Shown one piece after another: positions 7,718 to 15,687 of a stretch of DNA of 64,000 nt (positions within the stretch are counted from its first letter, which is position 1; each line of letters begins with the position of its first letter). The stretch is taken from the NCBI GenBank assembly GCA_017439405.1, contig JAFSJF010000143.1:1-64000 (forward strand), written 5' to 3'. The DNA comes from Bacteroidales bacterium. Its GTDB lineage: Bacteria > Bacteroidota > Bacteroidia > Bacteroidales > F082. Position numbers and translations under genes: made by a program. The notes under the pieces are model-generated. The model saw only the letters and a list, made by a program, of their open reading frames with translations. It made no database searches and had not been told where the DNA came from.

Positions 7718-8671
7718 CTACATTGAATCTTCGATTTCCGCTTTTATGATTTTCCTAAAACGTGGATGGTAGCTCGTTAGTGTGTCGCGCAGCAATTCGT
7801 CGGAGACGTGCGTGTAGATTTCCGTGGTGCTTACGCTGGCATGGCCGAGCATTTGCTGGACGGCGAGCAGGTTGGCGCCGCCTTCCAAAAGGTGTGTGGC
7901 AAAGCTGTGGCGGAACGTGTGCGGGCTGATGGTCTTGGTGATGCCGTTCTTTTCGGCGAGGTCTTTCACGATGAGGAAGACCATCTGTCGGGTGAGGCCA
8001 GTGCCACGGCTGTTGAGGAAGACGGTGTCAGTGAACTTGGGCTTTGGCGTGATGTGCACCCTTGCGCCTTCGATGTATTGGTAGAGGATTTTCAGGCTGC
8101 TGTCGCCGATGGGCACAAGCCTTTCCTTGCTGCCCTTGCCGATGATGCGGAGGAATCCATCGTTACGGTATATGTCGCTGATTTGCAATCCAATGAGTTC
8201 CGATACGCGCAGTCCGCAGCCGTACATCACCTCGATCATGGCCTTGTTGCGGTGGCCGTTTGGCTGGCTGAGGTCTATGCTGTCGATCATCGTCTGGATT
8301 TCCTCGTAGGTCAGCACTTCAGGAAGATGGCGACCCAAGGTGGGGGAAGAGATGAGCAGTGTCGGGTCTTTCTCGGCAATTTCCTCTTGGAGCAGGTAGC
8401 GCCAGAACGACTTCAGTCCCGAAAGGATTCGGGCTTGCGAGGTGGCGCCGATGTTCATGTCGTATAGGAAGTTTAGAAAACCCTTGATGGTTTCTTGCCT
8501 GATGTCGTTGATGTCCAATGAAAGTTTTTGGCTATCAAGATATTGCAGAAACAAGCCCACATCATGCTTGTACGCTTCCACGCTGTTGTCGGACAGCGAG
8601 AGTTCGAGCCGAAGGTAGTCGGCGAAGTGCTTGATGAGGTTGGGGGTGATATTGGTAGGATGCTTGTCCAT
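7718..8671 (-). CDS. xerD: Site-specific tyrosine recombinase, XerD-like
   Basis: The protein probably acts with a XerC partner at dif to resolve chromosome dimers. It has 317 residues from the ATG at 8671; the frame stays open to 8803 but that part has no homology. The N-terminal SAM-like core-binding domain spans about 1-100. The catalytic set is intact: Arg155 in GLRVSELIGL, Lys in IGKGSKERLVPI, His251-x-x-Arg254 in HTFRHSFATHLL, and Tyr286 in TTEIYTHV. Length and motifs fit chromosomal XerD rather than an integrase from an island, and no att sites are visible nearby. A -7 element lies 13 bases before the ATG. Confidence 0.92.
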   Translation of the reverse strand: MDKHPTNITPNLIKHFADYLRLELSLSDNSVEAYKHDVGLFLQYLDSQKLSLDINDIRQETIKGFLNFLYDMNIGATSQARILSGLKSFWRYLLQEEIAEKDPTLLISSPTLGRHLPEVLTYEEIQTMIDSIDLSQPNGHRNKAMIEVMYGCGLRVSELIGLQISDIYRNDGFLRIIGKGSKERLVPIGDSSLKILYQYIEGARVHITPKPKFTDTVFLNSRGTGLTRQMVFLIVKDLAEKNGITKTISPHTFRHSFATHLLEGGANLLAVQQMLGHASVSTTEIYTHVSDELLRDTLTSYHPRFRKIIKAEIEDSM

Positions 8672-8684
8672 TGCTGTGTTTTTG

Positions 8685-8692
8685 CAAAGGTA
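8685..8692 (-). promoter_or_regulatory. -7 element of xerD
   Basis: TACCTTTG on the minus strand, 13 bases before the ATG, implying a very short leader. Confidence 0.55.
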
Positions 8693-8937
8693 AGAATAAT
8701 TGTTGTGCCGTCTTCTTTCGGTTGTTGAAAAACTTGCATTTGCATGCATTCCCCGAATTATGGTTCTTGAACCTGTCGAAGGGCTCTGTGGCCTTCGCTC
8801 CATTAACGCCTCACGGTGTTACCGTCCTCTGCGCCTGATAGCCTCGCTTTGGTGGCTCCACATCGTGTTCATCTCGCCAGCCGCAGAGTAAGCGGTAATT
8901 TTGCATCGACATATTTTGGTAAATAAAAACCGACGGC

Positions 8938-9132
8938 GTGGTGGAGCGTACGAGGAACGGCAAGGTGCACTCCGCCACGAGGCACGTCCCGAAGGTGGAG
9001 TGGCTGAAGGAGCGGGAGTACCTCGTCCCGCTGAAGCTCCACCAGGGGGCGACCTCCTCCTTCATGGGACTGGCTGCCGACATGGTTCCGGCCAGAAGCA
9101 GCATCGGCACTTACGCAACTATCCAAGACTGA
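8938..9132 (+). pseudogene. GC-rich ORF remnant, 64 codons, unknown family
   Basis: A GTG-started frame of 64 codons, in frame back to 8923, reads VVERTRNGKVHS near its start and VPLKLHQGATSSFMGL further on. It ends TYATIQD. It has coding-like composition unlike its AT-rich 3' flank. I do not recognise the family. The shared 3' end with the sequence at 1-48 suggests a remnant of a repeated gene or mobile element. It might also be an overlapping-strand artefact, because the minus strand is open here too. Confidence 0.3.
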
Positions 9133-9215
9133 TGAAAAAAATTACGAAAAATTGTTGGTTTTTTATTTGCCATTTACATACGGTTACATGTAGTTGCGTC
9201 TTTCAGACGCGGCGG
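9120..9215. repeat. Composite repeat, copy B
   Basis: ATCCAAGACTGATGAAAA to CCATTTACATA (9120-9180) repeats the block at 38-119. The adjoining GGTTAC-x-GT-x-GTTGCGT...AGACGCG (9181-9213) repeats a block at about 428-458. In copy A the two blocks are about 300 bases apart, in copy B they touch, so copy A may carry an insertion or copy B a deletion. Confidence 0.55.
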
Positions 9216-9402
9216 CTATTTTTTGTGTGGCAGGAGTCCTTGCGGACTTCACCCCTGCTTAACGTCCGCCGTCGCTCCGCGACTTTGTGGTTTGGCTATA
9301 GACCCGCTGTGCGCTTCCCATAATTGGCTTTGTCGAAATCTCTGATACAAGCGTAGCTAATCTGCGATTTCTGCGTGAGAAATAACCCGAAAACGACAAT
9401 CC

Positions 9403-10284
9403 TCATGCTTCATACCCAAACCGCTTCAACTCAGCTTCATTGTCTCTCCAGTCTTTGTCGACCTTGACGAACAATTCAAGGAAAATCTTCTTCCCCGTAA
9501 ACTCCTCAATATCAGCGCGGGCCTGAATGCCGAGTTTTTTGATGGCGCTGCCGCCCTTGCCGATGATGATGGCCTTCTGCGAGTCGCGGGCCACATAGAT
9601 GATGCTGCGGATGTGTATGTGCTTTTGGGTTTCCTCGTAGCTTTCCACCTCGACTTGAACGGAGTAGGGGATTTCCTGCTGGTAGTTGAGCAAGATTTTC
9701 TCACGGATGATTTCGGTGATGAAGAAGCGCATCGAGCGGTCAGTGAGTTCATCCTTGGGAAAGTAGGGCGGACACTCGGGCAGTTTTTCCAAGATTTGCT
9801 TGAAGATGAACTCCACGTTGGCGTTGTATTGTGCCGAGAGAGGAAAAACGGTGGCGTTCGGCAAGGTCTCGCGCCATTGCATGACGGCCTGCTCGACTTG
9901 CTCTTGCGTCGAGAGGTCGATTTTGTTGATGAGGACGAAGAGGGGTATCTCGGTGGTTTTCAGTCGCTCCACGGTCTTTTCCTCGATTTTCTTGTCGGTG
10001 ATGTCGACCACGAAGAGGATGAGGTCGGCGTCGATGAGGGCCACGTTCACGAATTGGTTCATCACCTCGTGCATCTTGTAGGCCGGGTCCTTGATGATGC
10101 CGGGCGTGTCGGAGAAGACGATTTGGAAGTCGTCGCCGTTGACGATCCCCAAAATCCGGTGCCTTGTGGTCTGCGCTTTCGAGGTGATGATGGAGATTTT
10201 CTCCCCAACGAGCTGGTTCATGAGGGTCGACTTGCCCACATTTGGGCGACCTATAATGTTGACATAGCCTGCTTTATGACTCAT
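9403..10284 (-). CDS. era: GTPase Era
   Basis: Era is a GTPase that binds 16S rRNA near its 3' end and helps 30S subunit maturation. The 293-residue protein has GRPNVGKST (G1) near residue 11, DTPGI (G3) near 60 and NKID (G4) near 122. The C-terminal KH domain carries IIGKGGSAIKKLG near residue 236. Start is the ATG at 10284 (MSHKAGYVNIIGRPN). It is transcribed away from the initiator tRNA gene, with back-to-back -7 elements at 10323-10330 and 10332-10339. Confidence 0.97.
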   Translation of the reverse strand: MSHKAGYVNIIGRPNVGKSTLMNQLVGEKISIITSKAQTTRHRILGIVNGDDFQIVFSDTPGIIKDPAYKMHEVMNQFVNVALIDADLILFVVDITDKKIEEKTVERLKTTEIPLFVLINKIDLSTQEQVEQAVMQWRETLPNATVFPLSAQYNANVEFIFKQILEKLPECPPYFPKDELTDRSMRFFITEIIREKILLNYQQEIPYSVQVEVESYEETQKHIHIRSIIYVARDSQKAIIIGKGGSAIKKLGIQARADIEEFTGKKIFLELFVKVDKDWRDNEAELKRFGYEA

Positions 10285-10322
10285 AGTGAAATTTTTTCTT
10301 GGTTTTTTGCTCTGCAAAGAAA

Positions 10323-10330
10323 CAAAATTA
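10323..10330 (-). promoter_or_regulatory. -7 element of era
   Basis: TAATTTTG on the minus strand, 38 bases upstream of the era ATG; directly abuts the tRNA promoter element on the other strand. Confidence 0.5.
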
Positions 10331-10331
10331 T

Positions 10332-10339
10332 TACCTTTG
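10332..10339 (+). promoter_or_regulatory. -7 element of the initiator tRNA gene
   Basis: TACCTTTG on the plus strand about 50 bases before the tRNA 5' end, the only promoter-like site for this tRNA. Confidence 0.5.
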
Positions 10340-10389
10340 CAGCCGATTTCGAGAGGAAAAAAGTTTTCCGATTGGGATTTTTCGCATGA

Positions 10390-10461
10390 TGCGGGGTAGA
10401 GCAGAGGCAGCTCGTCGGGCTCATAACCCGGAGGTCGGAGGTTCGAATCCTCCCCCCGCTA
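10390..10461 (+). tRNA. Initiator tRNA-fMet (CAT)
   Basis: The cloverleaf folds by eye. The acceptor is GCGGGG/CCCCGC with an unpaired T1:T72 first position, the D stem is GAGC/GCTC, the anticodon stem is TCGGG/CCCGG with loop CTCATAA, and the T stem is GGAGG/CCTCC. The three consecutive G-C pairs in the anticodon stem and the mismatched first acceptor pair are the marks of initiator tRNA rather than elongator tRNA-Met. CCA is not encoded. Confidence 0.93.
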
Positions 10462-10467
10462 CAAAAC

Positions 10468-10498
10468 AAAACGGATGACCAATTGGCCATCCGTTTTT
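10468..10498. terminator. Bidirectional terminator after tRNA-fMet
   Basis: ACGGATG (10471-10477) pairs with CATCCGT (10488-10494) around CCAATTGG, followed by TTTTTG on plus and preceded by AAAACAAAA. It would serve the tRNA and the convergent lipoprotein gene at 10518. Confidence 0.8.
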
Positions 10499-10517
10499 GT
10501 TATGAACAAGTTGGTTT

Positions 10518-11360
10518 TCAGTCTTCTGCCTTTTTCAAAACACTACGGATTTCACCGACAAACGTGACTGGAATCTGCATTCCGCCATAGTTGAGCAGGC
10601 AGTCCGAAACGTTTCCTTCCAAGGAAAGGATGTCTTCTTCAAGCAAGCCCGAAAGTCCGATGGTGGCATTCAGTTGGATGTCGGCATTGGCGATTTCGAG
10701 GGTGAAGGGGTCGAAGACAATCGTGTCGCCTTGGATGCTGCCCGTGAGGTCGTAATCCATGCCTTGGTAGGTGTACACGCCTTTCACTTCGTTGTCTTCC
10801 AGCACGTTGATGCTCATCGCAACTTGTGAACTGTCATTGACGGGATAGCTGATTCCCAAGGTGGAGACAGTGCCGTCTGTCTTGAGGTAGCCGTCATAGA
10901 GTCCGTCAAATGAAACGGGTTCTGGATCAGGGTCAGGGTCAGGATCGGGATCGGGAGTGGGGTCGGGATCGGGATCAGCGGCGGGGAGGCTCTTGAAATT
11001 GACGGTGATAGTGGCGGTCTTGCCATTGGTGTCGAAGAGCGTGGCCGTCATGGTAATGTCGCCATCATACATGATAATGAAAGAGCGGTCGTATGTGGCG
11101 TTGCTGGCATTATCCCATGTCTGAGTGTCCTCGATAGCGAAGGCTTCGCCTTTCATGAAGATGACGTTTAACGCAGCCAACTTATCGGCTTCACATTGCA
11201 GACTAACCTTGAAAGGCTCTCCGACCATAGTCTCGGCACCTTCGCAAAGATAGCCTTCTCCAGTCATTAGGGTTAGCTTTGGTGCAACAGGGTCTTTCTT
11301 GCAGCCCGTCATCAGCAGAAAGCCGACGAGGGCGAATGCAAGGAATGAAAACTTTTTCAT
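10518..11360 (-). CDS. Lipoprotein with Asp-Pro repeat linker
   Basis: This is a 280-residue hypothetical lipoprotein: a signal peptide ends in the lipobox LLMTGC with Cys near residue 20. Residues about 25-125 form one domain. About residues 131-147 are a linker of alternating Asp and Pro, encoded by GGGATC/GGGTC-type DNA repeats. Residues about 150-280 form a beta-rich domain that resembles the following gene's product in wording (a ...SLEGN... strand, and GxxxGDTIVFD against GTINKDQVTFD). Such a layout suits a surface or periplasmic lipoprotein with a spacer arm. It is the second gene of a tight pair, starting 2 bases after the stop of the gene at 11363. No function is known to me. Confidence 0.85.
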   Translation of the reverse strand: MKKFSFLAFALVGFLLMTGCKKDPVAPKLTLMTGEGYLCEGAETMVGEPFKVSLQCEADKLAALNVIFMKGEAFAIEDTQTWDNASNATYDRSFIIMYDGDITMTATLFDTNGKTATITVNFKSLPAADPDPDPTPDPDPDPDPDPEPVSFDGLYDGYLKTDGTVSTLGISYPVNDSSQVAMSINVLEDNEVKGVYTYQGMDYDLTGSIQGDTIVFDPFTLEIANADIQLNATIGLSGLLEEDILSLEGNVSDCLLNYGGMQIPVTFVGEIRSVLKKAED

Positions 11361-11362
11361 TT

Positions 11363-11884
11363 TCAGTTTGTTGTGGTTAGTTTGTTCAAAGTGCCAGTCA
11401 TGTTGCCCATGATGTCGAAAGGAACGTCCAAAAGGGCGGTGGTGCCGGTTCCCGAAAGGTTTCCGGTGAGCGAGAGAACGTTGTTCACCAAAGTGCCTGT
11501 CATGTTCAGTGTGGCATTGATGGTACCGCTGAATTGGCTTTCGTTGATGGTTTGGTTGATGGTGTAGGTGTCAAAGGTGACTTGGTCTTTGTTGATGGTG
11601 CCGGCAATGCTGTAGGTTTCGTTTTGGTTTTCGAATTTGCAGGTCATGACAAGCTTGTTGTCGGCATCTCCCGCCGAGACGGTAGCCTCAATAGGCATGT
11701 TGATGTTGTTGAAGTCTTGGTTGGTGCTTGACCCAGGAAACACCGGATTGTCGATGGTGATTGTTGCGTCAACCAAGCAGGCGCCTTCATAGTTGCCGAT
11801 GAACTTTTCGTAGGGTTTTTCTTTCTTGCAGGCTGCAAAAAGCACTGTGATGCAGCACATTGCGATAACAAGTGATTTTTTCAT
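11363..11884 (-). CDS. Lipoprotein, calycin-like beta protein
   Basis: This is a 173-residue protein with lipobox LFAAC (Cys near residue 19) followed by KKEK. The rest is predicted to be all beta: a NYEGAC strand near the start of the mature protein, then repeated strands including IAGTINKDQVTFD and LNMTGTLVNNVLSLTGN. It resembles the C-terminal half of the lipoprotein encoded 2 bases downstream, so the pair probably arose by duplication and is co-transcribed. The lipocalin-like or small-ligand-binding idea is inference from the strand pattern only. Confidence 0.85.
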   Translation of the reverse strand: MKKSLVIAMCCITVLFAACKKEKPYEKFIGNYEGACLVDATITIDNPVFPGSSTNQDFNNINMPIEATVSAGDADNKLVMTCKFENQNETYSIAGTINKDQVTFDTYTINQTINESQFSGTINATLNMTGTLVNNVLSLTGNLSGTGTTALLDVPFDIMGNMTGTLNKLTTTN

Positions 11885-12029
11885 TTTTTAGTTGTTTAGT
11901 TATTAGTTGTTAAGTTGTTCAATTGTTCGGTTATTCAGTTGAAGGCTGTCGCACTGTGGCAGCCGCGTTGTTATGGCGCAAAAATAAAGCCAAAATCAAT
12001 ACAATAACGAGGCTTGTCAGAAAAAAGTG

Positions 12030-12037
12030 TAATTTTG
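12030..12037 (+). promoter_or_regulatory. -7 element of the antiporter gene
   Basis: TAATTTTG, 17 bases before the ATG at 12055. This placement supports that ATG over the longer open frame from 11923, whose first codons would precede the promoter. Confidence 0.55.
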
Positions 12038-12054
12038 GCCGTTATTTTTCGCGT

Positions 12055-13713
12055 ATGAGGAAGAAATGTAAGGTTTTGGTGGCGGTTTTGGCCATGGTTT
12101 TGGTTGTTGCCATGCTCTATGTTTTCGGCCCCGTCGGAGGCCCGATGCCGCTGTGGATGTCGGTCTTGCCGCCTTTGGTCGCCATCGTGATGGCCTTATT
12201 AATAAGGGAGGTGGTCTCGTCGCTATTCATCGGTGTGCTGACGGGCACTTTTCTCATGGCCTTGTATGGCGGCGCAAATCCGGCGGCGGCTGTGGGCGGC
12301 GGACTGCTGCGCGTGGTCGATACATACATCGTGGGCTCGCTGTTCGATGCCGACCATGTGCAGATCATCGTCTTCACCCTGATTATTGGCGGCATGGTGC
12401 GCATCATCACGGCCAATGGCGGGATGCAGGGCGTGGTCAACTGGCTCTCACGGCGGGCTCGAGGGCCACGCTCCGGCCAACTGATGACCTTCCTCATGGA
12501 CCTTTGCATCTTCTTCGACGACTATTCCAACACGCTCGTGGTGGGCAACACGATGCGCCCGATTGCCGACAAACTGAAGATTTCGCGCGAAAAATTAGCC
12601 TACATCGTCGATTCCACCTCCGCACCCGTGGTGGCCGTGGCCTTTGTCACCACTTGGATTGGCGCGGAACTGAGCTACATTCAGGACGGCATCAGCGCCA
12701 TCGGGCTTGAGGCTTCGGCCTATTCGGTGTTTTTCCGTTCGTTGGCCTACAGCTTCTATCCCTTCCTGACGCTCGGCTTCGTGCTGATGGTCATCCTCAG
12801 CGGGCGCGACTTCGGCTCGATGCTGAAAGCGGAACGCAAGGCAAGGATGACAGGCGACAGTGGCGCAGAAACGGCCAATAGCGCGGCACGCCCTGCCCAT
12901 GTCATCGACGCGCTTGTTCCCTTGCTGGTATTGGTTTTCGGCACCGTCATCGGCTTGTTTTTCACGGGCTACGATGCCCAAGTGTGGCAGTCGGCTGAGA
13001 CTGACTTTTTCTCCAAGCTCTCGGCCACCATCGGGGCGGCCAATTCCTATTTGGCCTTGCTTTGGGCTTCGCTGCTCTCGCTGCTCACGGCCATTGTGAT
13101 GACGTTGCTGCGCGGTACGCTCGCCTTCGCGAAGGTGATGGAGGAGATGGTGGAAGGCTTCAAAACGATGTTCAACGCCGTGCTGATTCTGACGATGGCG
13201 TGGTCTATCGCTTTGGTAACCAAAGATATGCATACGGCGGAGTTTGTCTCACAACTGCTTCTGAAATGGTCGCTGTCGCCGTGGTTGGTGCCTGTGCTGA
13301 CCTTCGTCTTGGCGGCCTTGATAGGCTTCTCGACCGGCACTTCATGGGGCACGATGGCCATCCTCTATCCGCTGATTCTGCCCTCGTCGTGGCTGCTTTG
13401 CCAGGAACAAGGCCTGAGCGTTGAGGCCACGATGCCGTTGTTCTACAATGTGGTGGCCAGCGTTTTGGCGGGTTCGGTGATGGGCGACCACTGCAGTCCG
13501 ATTTCCGACACGACCATCATGAGTTCCTTGGCTTCGAGCTGCAACCACTTGCAGCACGTCAGCACGCAGATGCCCTATGCCCTGACGGTGGGCGGCACTG
13601 CCTTGCTCGTCGGCGTGTTGCCCACGGCCTTGGGTTTGCCGTCGTGGCTGGCTTTTTTGATGGGATTTGTGGTTTTGTTCTTGATTGTGAGGCTGATAGG
13701 TAAGCGGGTTTGA
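12055..13713 (+). CDS. Na+/H+ antiporter NhaC family protein
   Basis: This is a 552-residue inner membrane protein with about 12 helices that would exchange Na+ for H+ or, as in some family members, act on organic acids. Family marks are FFDDYSNTLVVGNTMRPI near residue 158, VDSTSAPVVAVAFVTTWIG near 186, GFSTGTSWGTMAILYPLIL near 422 and VMGDHCSPISDTTIMSS near 476. The start at 12055 follows a -7 element by 17 bases. No neighbouring gene points to a specific substrate. Confidence 0.92.
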   Translation: MRKKCKVLVAVLAMVLVVAMLYVFGPVGGPMPLWMSVLPPLVAIVMALLIREVVSSLFIGVLTGTFLMALYGGANPAAAVGGGLLRVVDTYIVGSLFDADHVQIIVFTLIIGGMVRIITANGGMQGVVNWLSRRARGPRSGQLMTFLMDLCIFFDDYSNTLVVGNTMRPIADKLKISREKLAYIVDSTSAPVVAVAFVTTWIGAELSYIQDGISAIGLEASAYSVFFRSLAYSFYPFLTLGFVLMVILSGRDFGSMLKAERKARMTGDSGAETANSAARPAHVIDALVPLLVLVFGTVIGLFFTGYDAQVWQSAETDFFSKLSATIGAANSYLALLWASLLSLLTAIVMTLLRGTLAFAKVMEEMVEGFKTMFNAVLILTMAWSIALVTKDMHTAEFVSQLLLKWSLSPWLVPVLTFVLAALIGFSTGTSWGTMAILYPLILPSSWLLCQEQGLSVEATMPLFYNVVASVLAGSVMGDHCSPISDTTIMSSLASSCNHLQHVSTQMPYALTVGGTALLVGVLPTALGLPSWLAFLMGFVVLFLIVRLIGKRV

Positions 13714-13715
13714 GC

Positions 13716-14180
13716 TTATATAGGAGGCTGAGAGGAATCACCTTTGATTTCCCCAAAATCGGGCAGGTGGTCCATCGGCTGCAAGATGCCGTTTTCCACT
13801 TTAAGGCAACGGCAGTCGGAGCCGTTGAAGAGCAACAGGAAACTGGGCTTCAAGGCGGCATGGTATCGCACGGCTTGATCAAATGTCTTGGCTGTGAGTT
13901 TCACCGTCGGGGCTTTGCATTCCACAATCATCAGAGGACGACCATCGGTGTCGAACACTACCGCATCGCAACGTTTGTCCAAGCTGTTCACCTTGACGGA
14001 ATACTCCACTGCCACGAGACCCGCCGGCACATGCAGATGCTCGACGAGGATGTACAGCATCTTTTGCCTGACCTCCTCCTCGGGTGTCAGCGCAACAAAG
14101 CGGCGGCGCAGCGGGTCAAGGACCATGGTTTTGCCTCCGCGCCGCTCCGTTTTGAACCATTGCAGTTTTTTCTCGTCCAT
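13716..14180 (-). CDS. Solitary HSDR_N-type domain protein
   Basis: This is a 154-residue protein made only of the domain found at the N-terminus of type I restriction HsdR subunits. It has a helical start, then EYSVKVNSLDKRCDAVVFD and MIVECKAP, which give the Asp and Glu-x-Lys of a PD-(D/E)xK nuclease core. No helicase part, HsdM or HsdS is present nearby, so a complete restriction system is not encoded here. Such stand-alone proteins are common in Bacteroidota and of unknown role. The ATG at 14180 is preferred over a TTG at 14207. It diverges from the small lipoprotein gene, with mirror-image promoters between them. Confidence 0.85.
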   Translation of the reverse strand: MDEKKLQWFKTERRGGKTMVLDPLRRRFVALTPEEEVRQKMLYILVEHLHVPAGLVAVEYSVKVNSLDKRCDAVVFDTDGRPLMIVECKAPTVKLTAKTFDQAVRYHAALKPSFLLLFNGSDCRCLKVENGILQPMDHLPDFGEIKGDSSQPPI

Positions 14181-14203
14181 GGAATATCGCGTTTTTTTCG
14201 GAG

Positions 14204-14229
14204 GCAAAAGTAAAAAAGATTACTTTTGC
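14204..14229. promoter_or_regulatory. Mirror-image divergent promoters
   Basis: GCAAAAGTA (14204-14212), eight bases, then TACTTTTGC (14221-14229) form a perfect 9-bp inverted repeat. Each arm is a TAnnTTTG -7 element, one facing the HSDR_N gene (ATG 14180) and one facing the lipoprotein (ATG 14233). The plus-strand element ends 4 bases before the ATG, so transcription would start at or inside the start codon. Confidence 0.6.
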
Positions 14230-14232
14230 GCC

Positions 14233-14604
14233 ATGAAAAAACCGTTTTTTCTCCTCATTTTGGGCTTCGCTTTTGCGCTCGTTGCCTGTCATTCCAGGCC
14301 CGACTCGCTTATCGGCGAATGGGTTGCCGACAAGGTAAACGTGCAATTCGACGAGCGTCTCAGCACTCCAGAGTTGGTTCGGCAAGTAGGCGAGATGGAA
14401 AAGCAGAACAAAATCTGCATATCTGCCGATTCCTTGTTGGTTTTCAAGGGATTGGATGCCGAAAAACGAGGTCGTCTGACATTGGGCAGTGAAGGCTCGC
14501 TGTTTTGCGACGGCTTGTTTTTCGGCCAATGGAAAGATGGGAAAATCGTCACTTCGACGGATTCTCCTCTCGGCGAAATCGTGGTCGCTTATCGTAAGGA
14601 ATGA
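14233..14604 (+). CDS. Small lipoprotein, hypothetical
   Basis: This is a 123-residue protein with a short signal peptide and lipobox FALVAC (Cys near residue 19). The mature part is about 104 residues with SLIGEWVADK near its start and a strand-rich end (LFFGQWKDGKIV...GEIVVAYRKE), resembling the lipocalin-like small lipoproteins of Bacteroidota. The frame is open far upstream to 13888 but only the ATG at 14233 gives a signal peptide. It may be leaderless because the -7 element ends 4 bases before the ATG. It converges with the DUF4837 gene one base away. Confidence 0.8.
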   Translation: MKKPFFLLILGFAFALVACHSRPDSLIGEWVADKVNVQFDERLSTPELVRQVGEMEKQNKICISADSLLVFKGLDAEKRGRLTLGSEGSLFCDGLFFGQWKDGKIVTSTDSPLGEIVVAYRKE

Positions 14605-14605
14605 A

Positions 14606-15613
14606 TCAATCCTCAACGAACTTCAGGCTGTAGAGAATGGCCTCAAGTTGCAGCAATTGGTTGCGTTTCTTTTGGTTAGGCTCGTAATAGTAGCCTTCCA
14701 CCGTGACGAGATTCCCTGTGCGGCTGTCGGCGAAAGTGTATGACACGAAAGGCCCGCCCATGAAGTCGTTCACCACCTTCCACATGCCGCGCATCTCGAC
14801 GGCATAACCGGCGGGGAAGTCGGGGACATACTTCACCAAGGGCGGCACGAACTCCGTCTCGGTAGCCATGTAGGACCCTTCCAAGGGGCCAGGAATGTAC
14901 TTTTGGAGTATCATGTTGCGCATGGCCACAAGGCTGTTCACGTTAAACTGGGCTGTGTCTTTGTAGGGTGTTTGGTAAATCAAAAGGCAGGCGCTTGAGC
15001 GTTCAAGTTCCTTGCGGAGCCACATGAAATCCGATTCGTCTTTGGCGATGTAGAAGCCTTGCGGGACGGTCAGGGTGAAGCCCATTTTCTTGGCAATGGC
15101 ATCGACGACGTTGTTGTCTATCGATGGGCGGAACACACCCAGTATGCGTTCGCGCTCCACCTTGTCGAACCAACGCTTGTATGCTTCCTTTTGCGTCTCA
15201 AACAAGTCCACCCAGGCAGTGTTGCTCGGCGCCGTGATTTTCACATAGCGTTGCGGGGCGGCCCAGAGGTCGATGGCGGTTTCAGCCTTGGCTTTTTCAA
15301 GTTTGGGGTCGATTTCCACCTCGAGGATGCACTTGTGCTTCTTGAACAAGTCGGAAAAGCCTGAAACATTGATGTGCGCCAAGTCGTTTTGGGCTTCGGG
15401 TTGTGGTAAACCGTATTGATAGTCAAGGAAATAGTGTTTGATGGAATCGCCAATCATGCCATTCCATTGTTCGTCGTTTTGGGTGACGACGAGGATTTCG
15501 GAGGTGCCGCCCGCCGAGCGGTCTTTCTTGGCTGTGCGCGGCTTGTCGGAGCAAGCGGCCAGTAGGCTGAGCGCCACTAAGGTTGCCGCCAGTAATGCAG
15601 TGTGTCTTTTCAT
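14606..15613 (-). CDS. DUF4837 family lipoprotein
   Basis: This is a 335-residue lipoprotein (lipobox LLAAC, Cys near residue 20). Features that agree with DUF4837 are TSEILVVTQNDEQWNG near residue 37, a Gln/Trp-rich middle with WAAPQRYVKI, the MWLRKELERSS segment and the C-terminal GNLVTVEGYYYEPNQKKRN. The family is confined to Bacteroidota and has no assigned function. The stop is only 2 bases from the stop of the convergent lipoprotein gene. Upstream, the MltD gene on the same strand ends 74 bases away, so co-transcription with it is possible. Confidence 0.88.
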   Translation of the reverse strand: MKRHTALLAATLVALSLLAACSDKPRTAKKDRSAGGTSEILVVTQNDEQWNGMIGDSIKHYFLDYQYGLPQPEAQNDLAHINVSGFSDLFKKHKCILEVEIDPKLEKAKAETAIDLWAAPQRYVKITAPSNTAWVDLFETQKEAYKRWFDKVERERILGVFRPSIDNNVVDAIAKKMGFTLTVPQGFYIAKDESDFMWLRKELERSSACLLIYQTPYKDTAQFNVNSLVAMRNMILQKYIPGPLEGSYMATETEFVPPLVKYVPDFPAGYAVEMRGMWKVVNDFMGGPFVSYTFADSRTGNLVTVEGYYYEPNQKKRNQLLQLEAILYSLKFVED

Positions 15614-15687
15614 GGTTTTTGTCGTTTTGCTTGTTTTGCCTGTCGGGGTGCTGCGTTATGTTAGTATGGCCCCGTTGGGCCAGGCCC

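Larger units (their letters stand above)
8693..9402. other. Gene-poor repeat region between xerD and era
   Basis: These 710 bases hold no complete gene that I recognise. They contain a GC-rich ORF remnant (8938-9132), copy B of the AT-rich repeat (9120-9180) and a GCGTCT-ttc-AGACGC hairpin. A GTCC-ttgc-GGAC hairpin is also present near 9237. The composition shifts from GC-rich to AT-rich at 9133, which suggests pieces of different origin. Confidence 0.5.

Noticed and set aside
7718..8671. XerD-like gene as an integrase of a genomic island
   Set aside because: Length and motifs fit chromosomal XerD; no attachment-site repeats, tRNA target or cargo genes lie beside it.
8811..9110. 99-codon minus-strand frame between xerD and era
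   Set aside because: No family resemblance and it overlaps the plus-strand remnant at 8938-9132; neither strand has a clear promoter or ribosome site.
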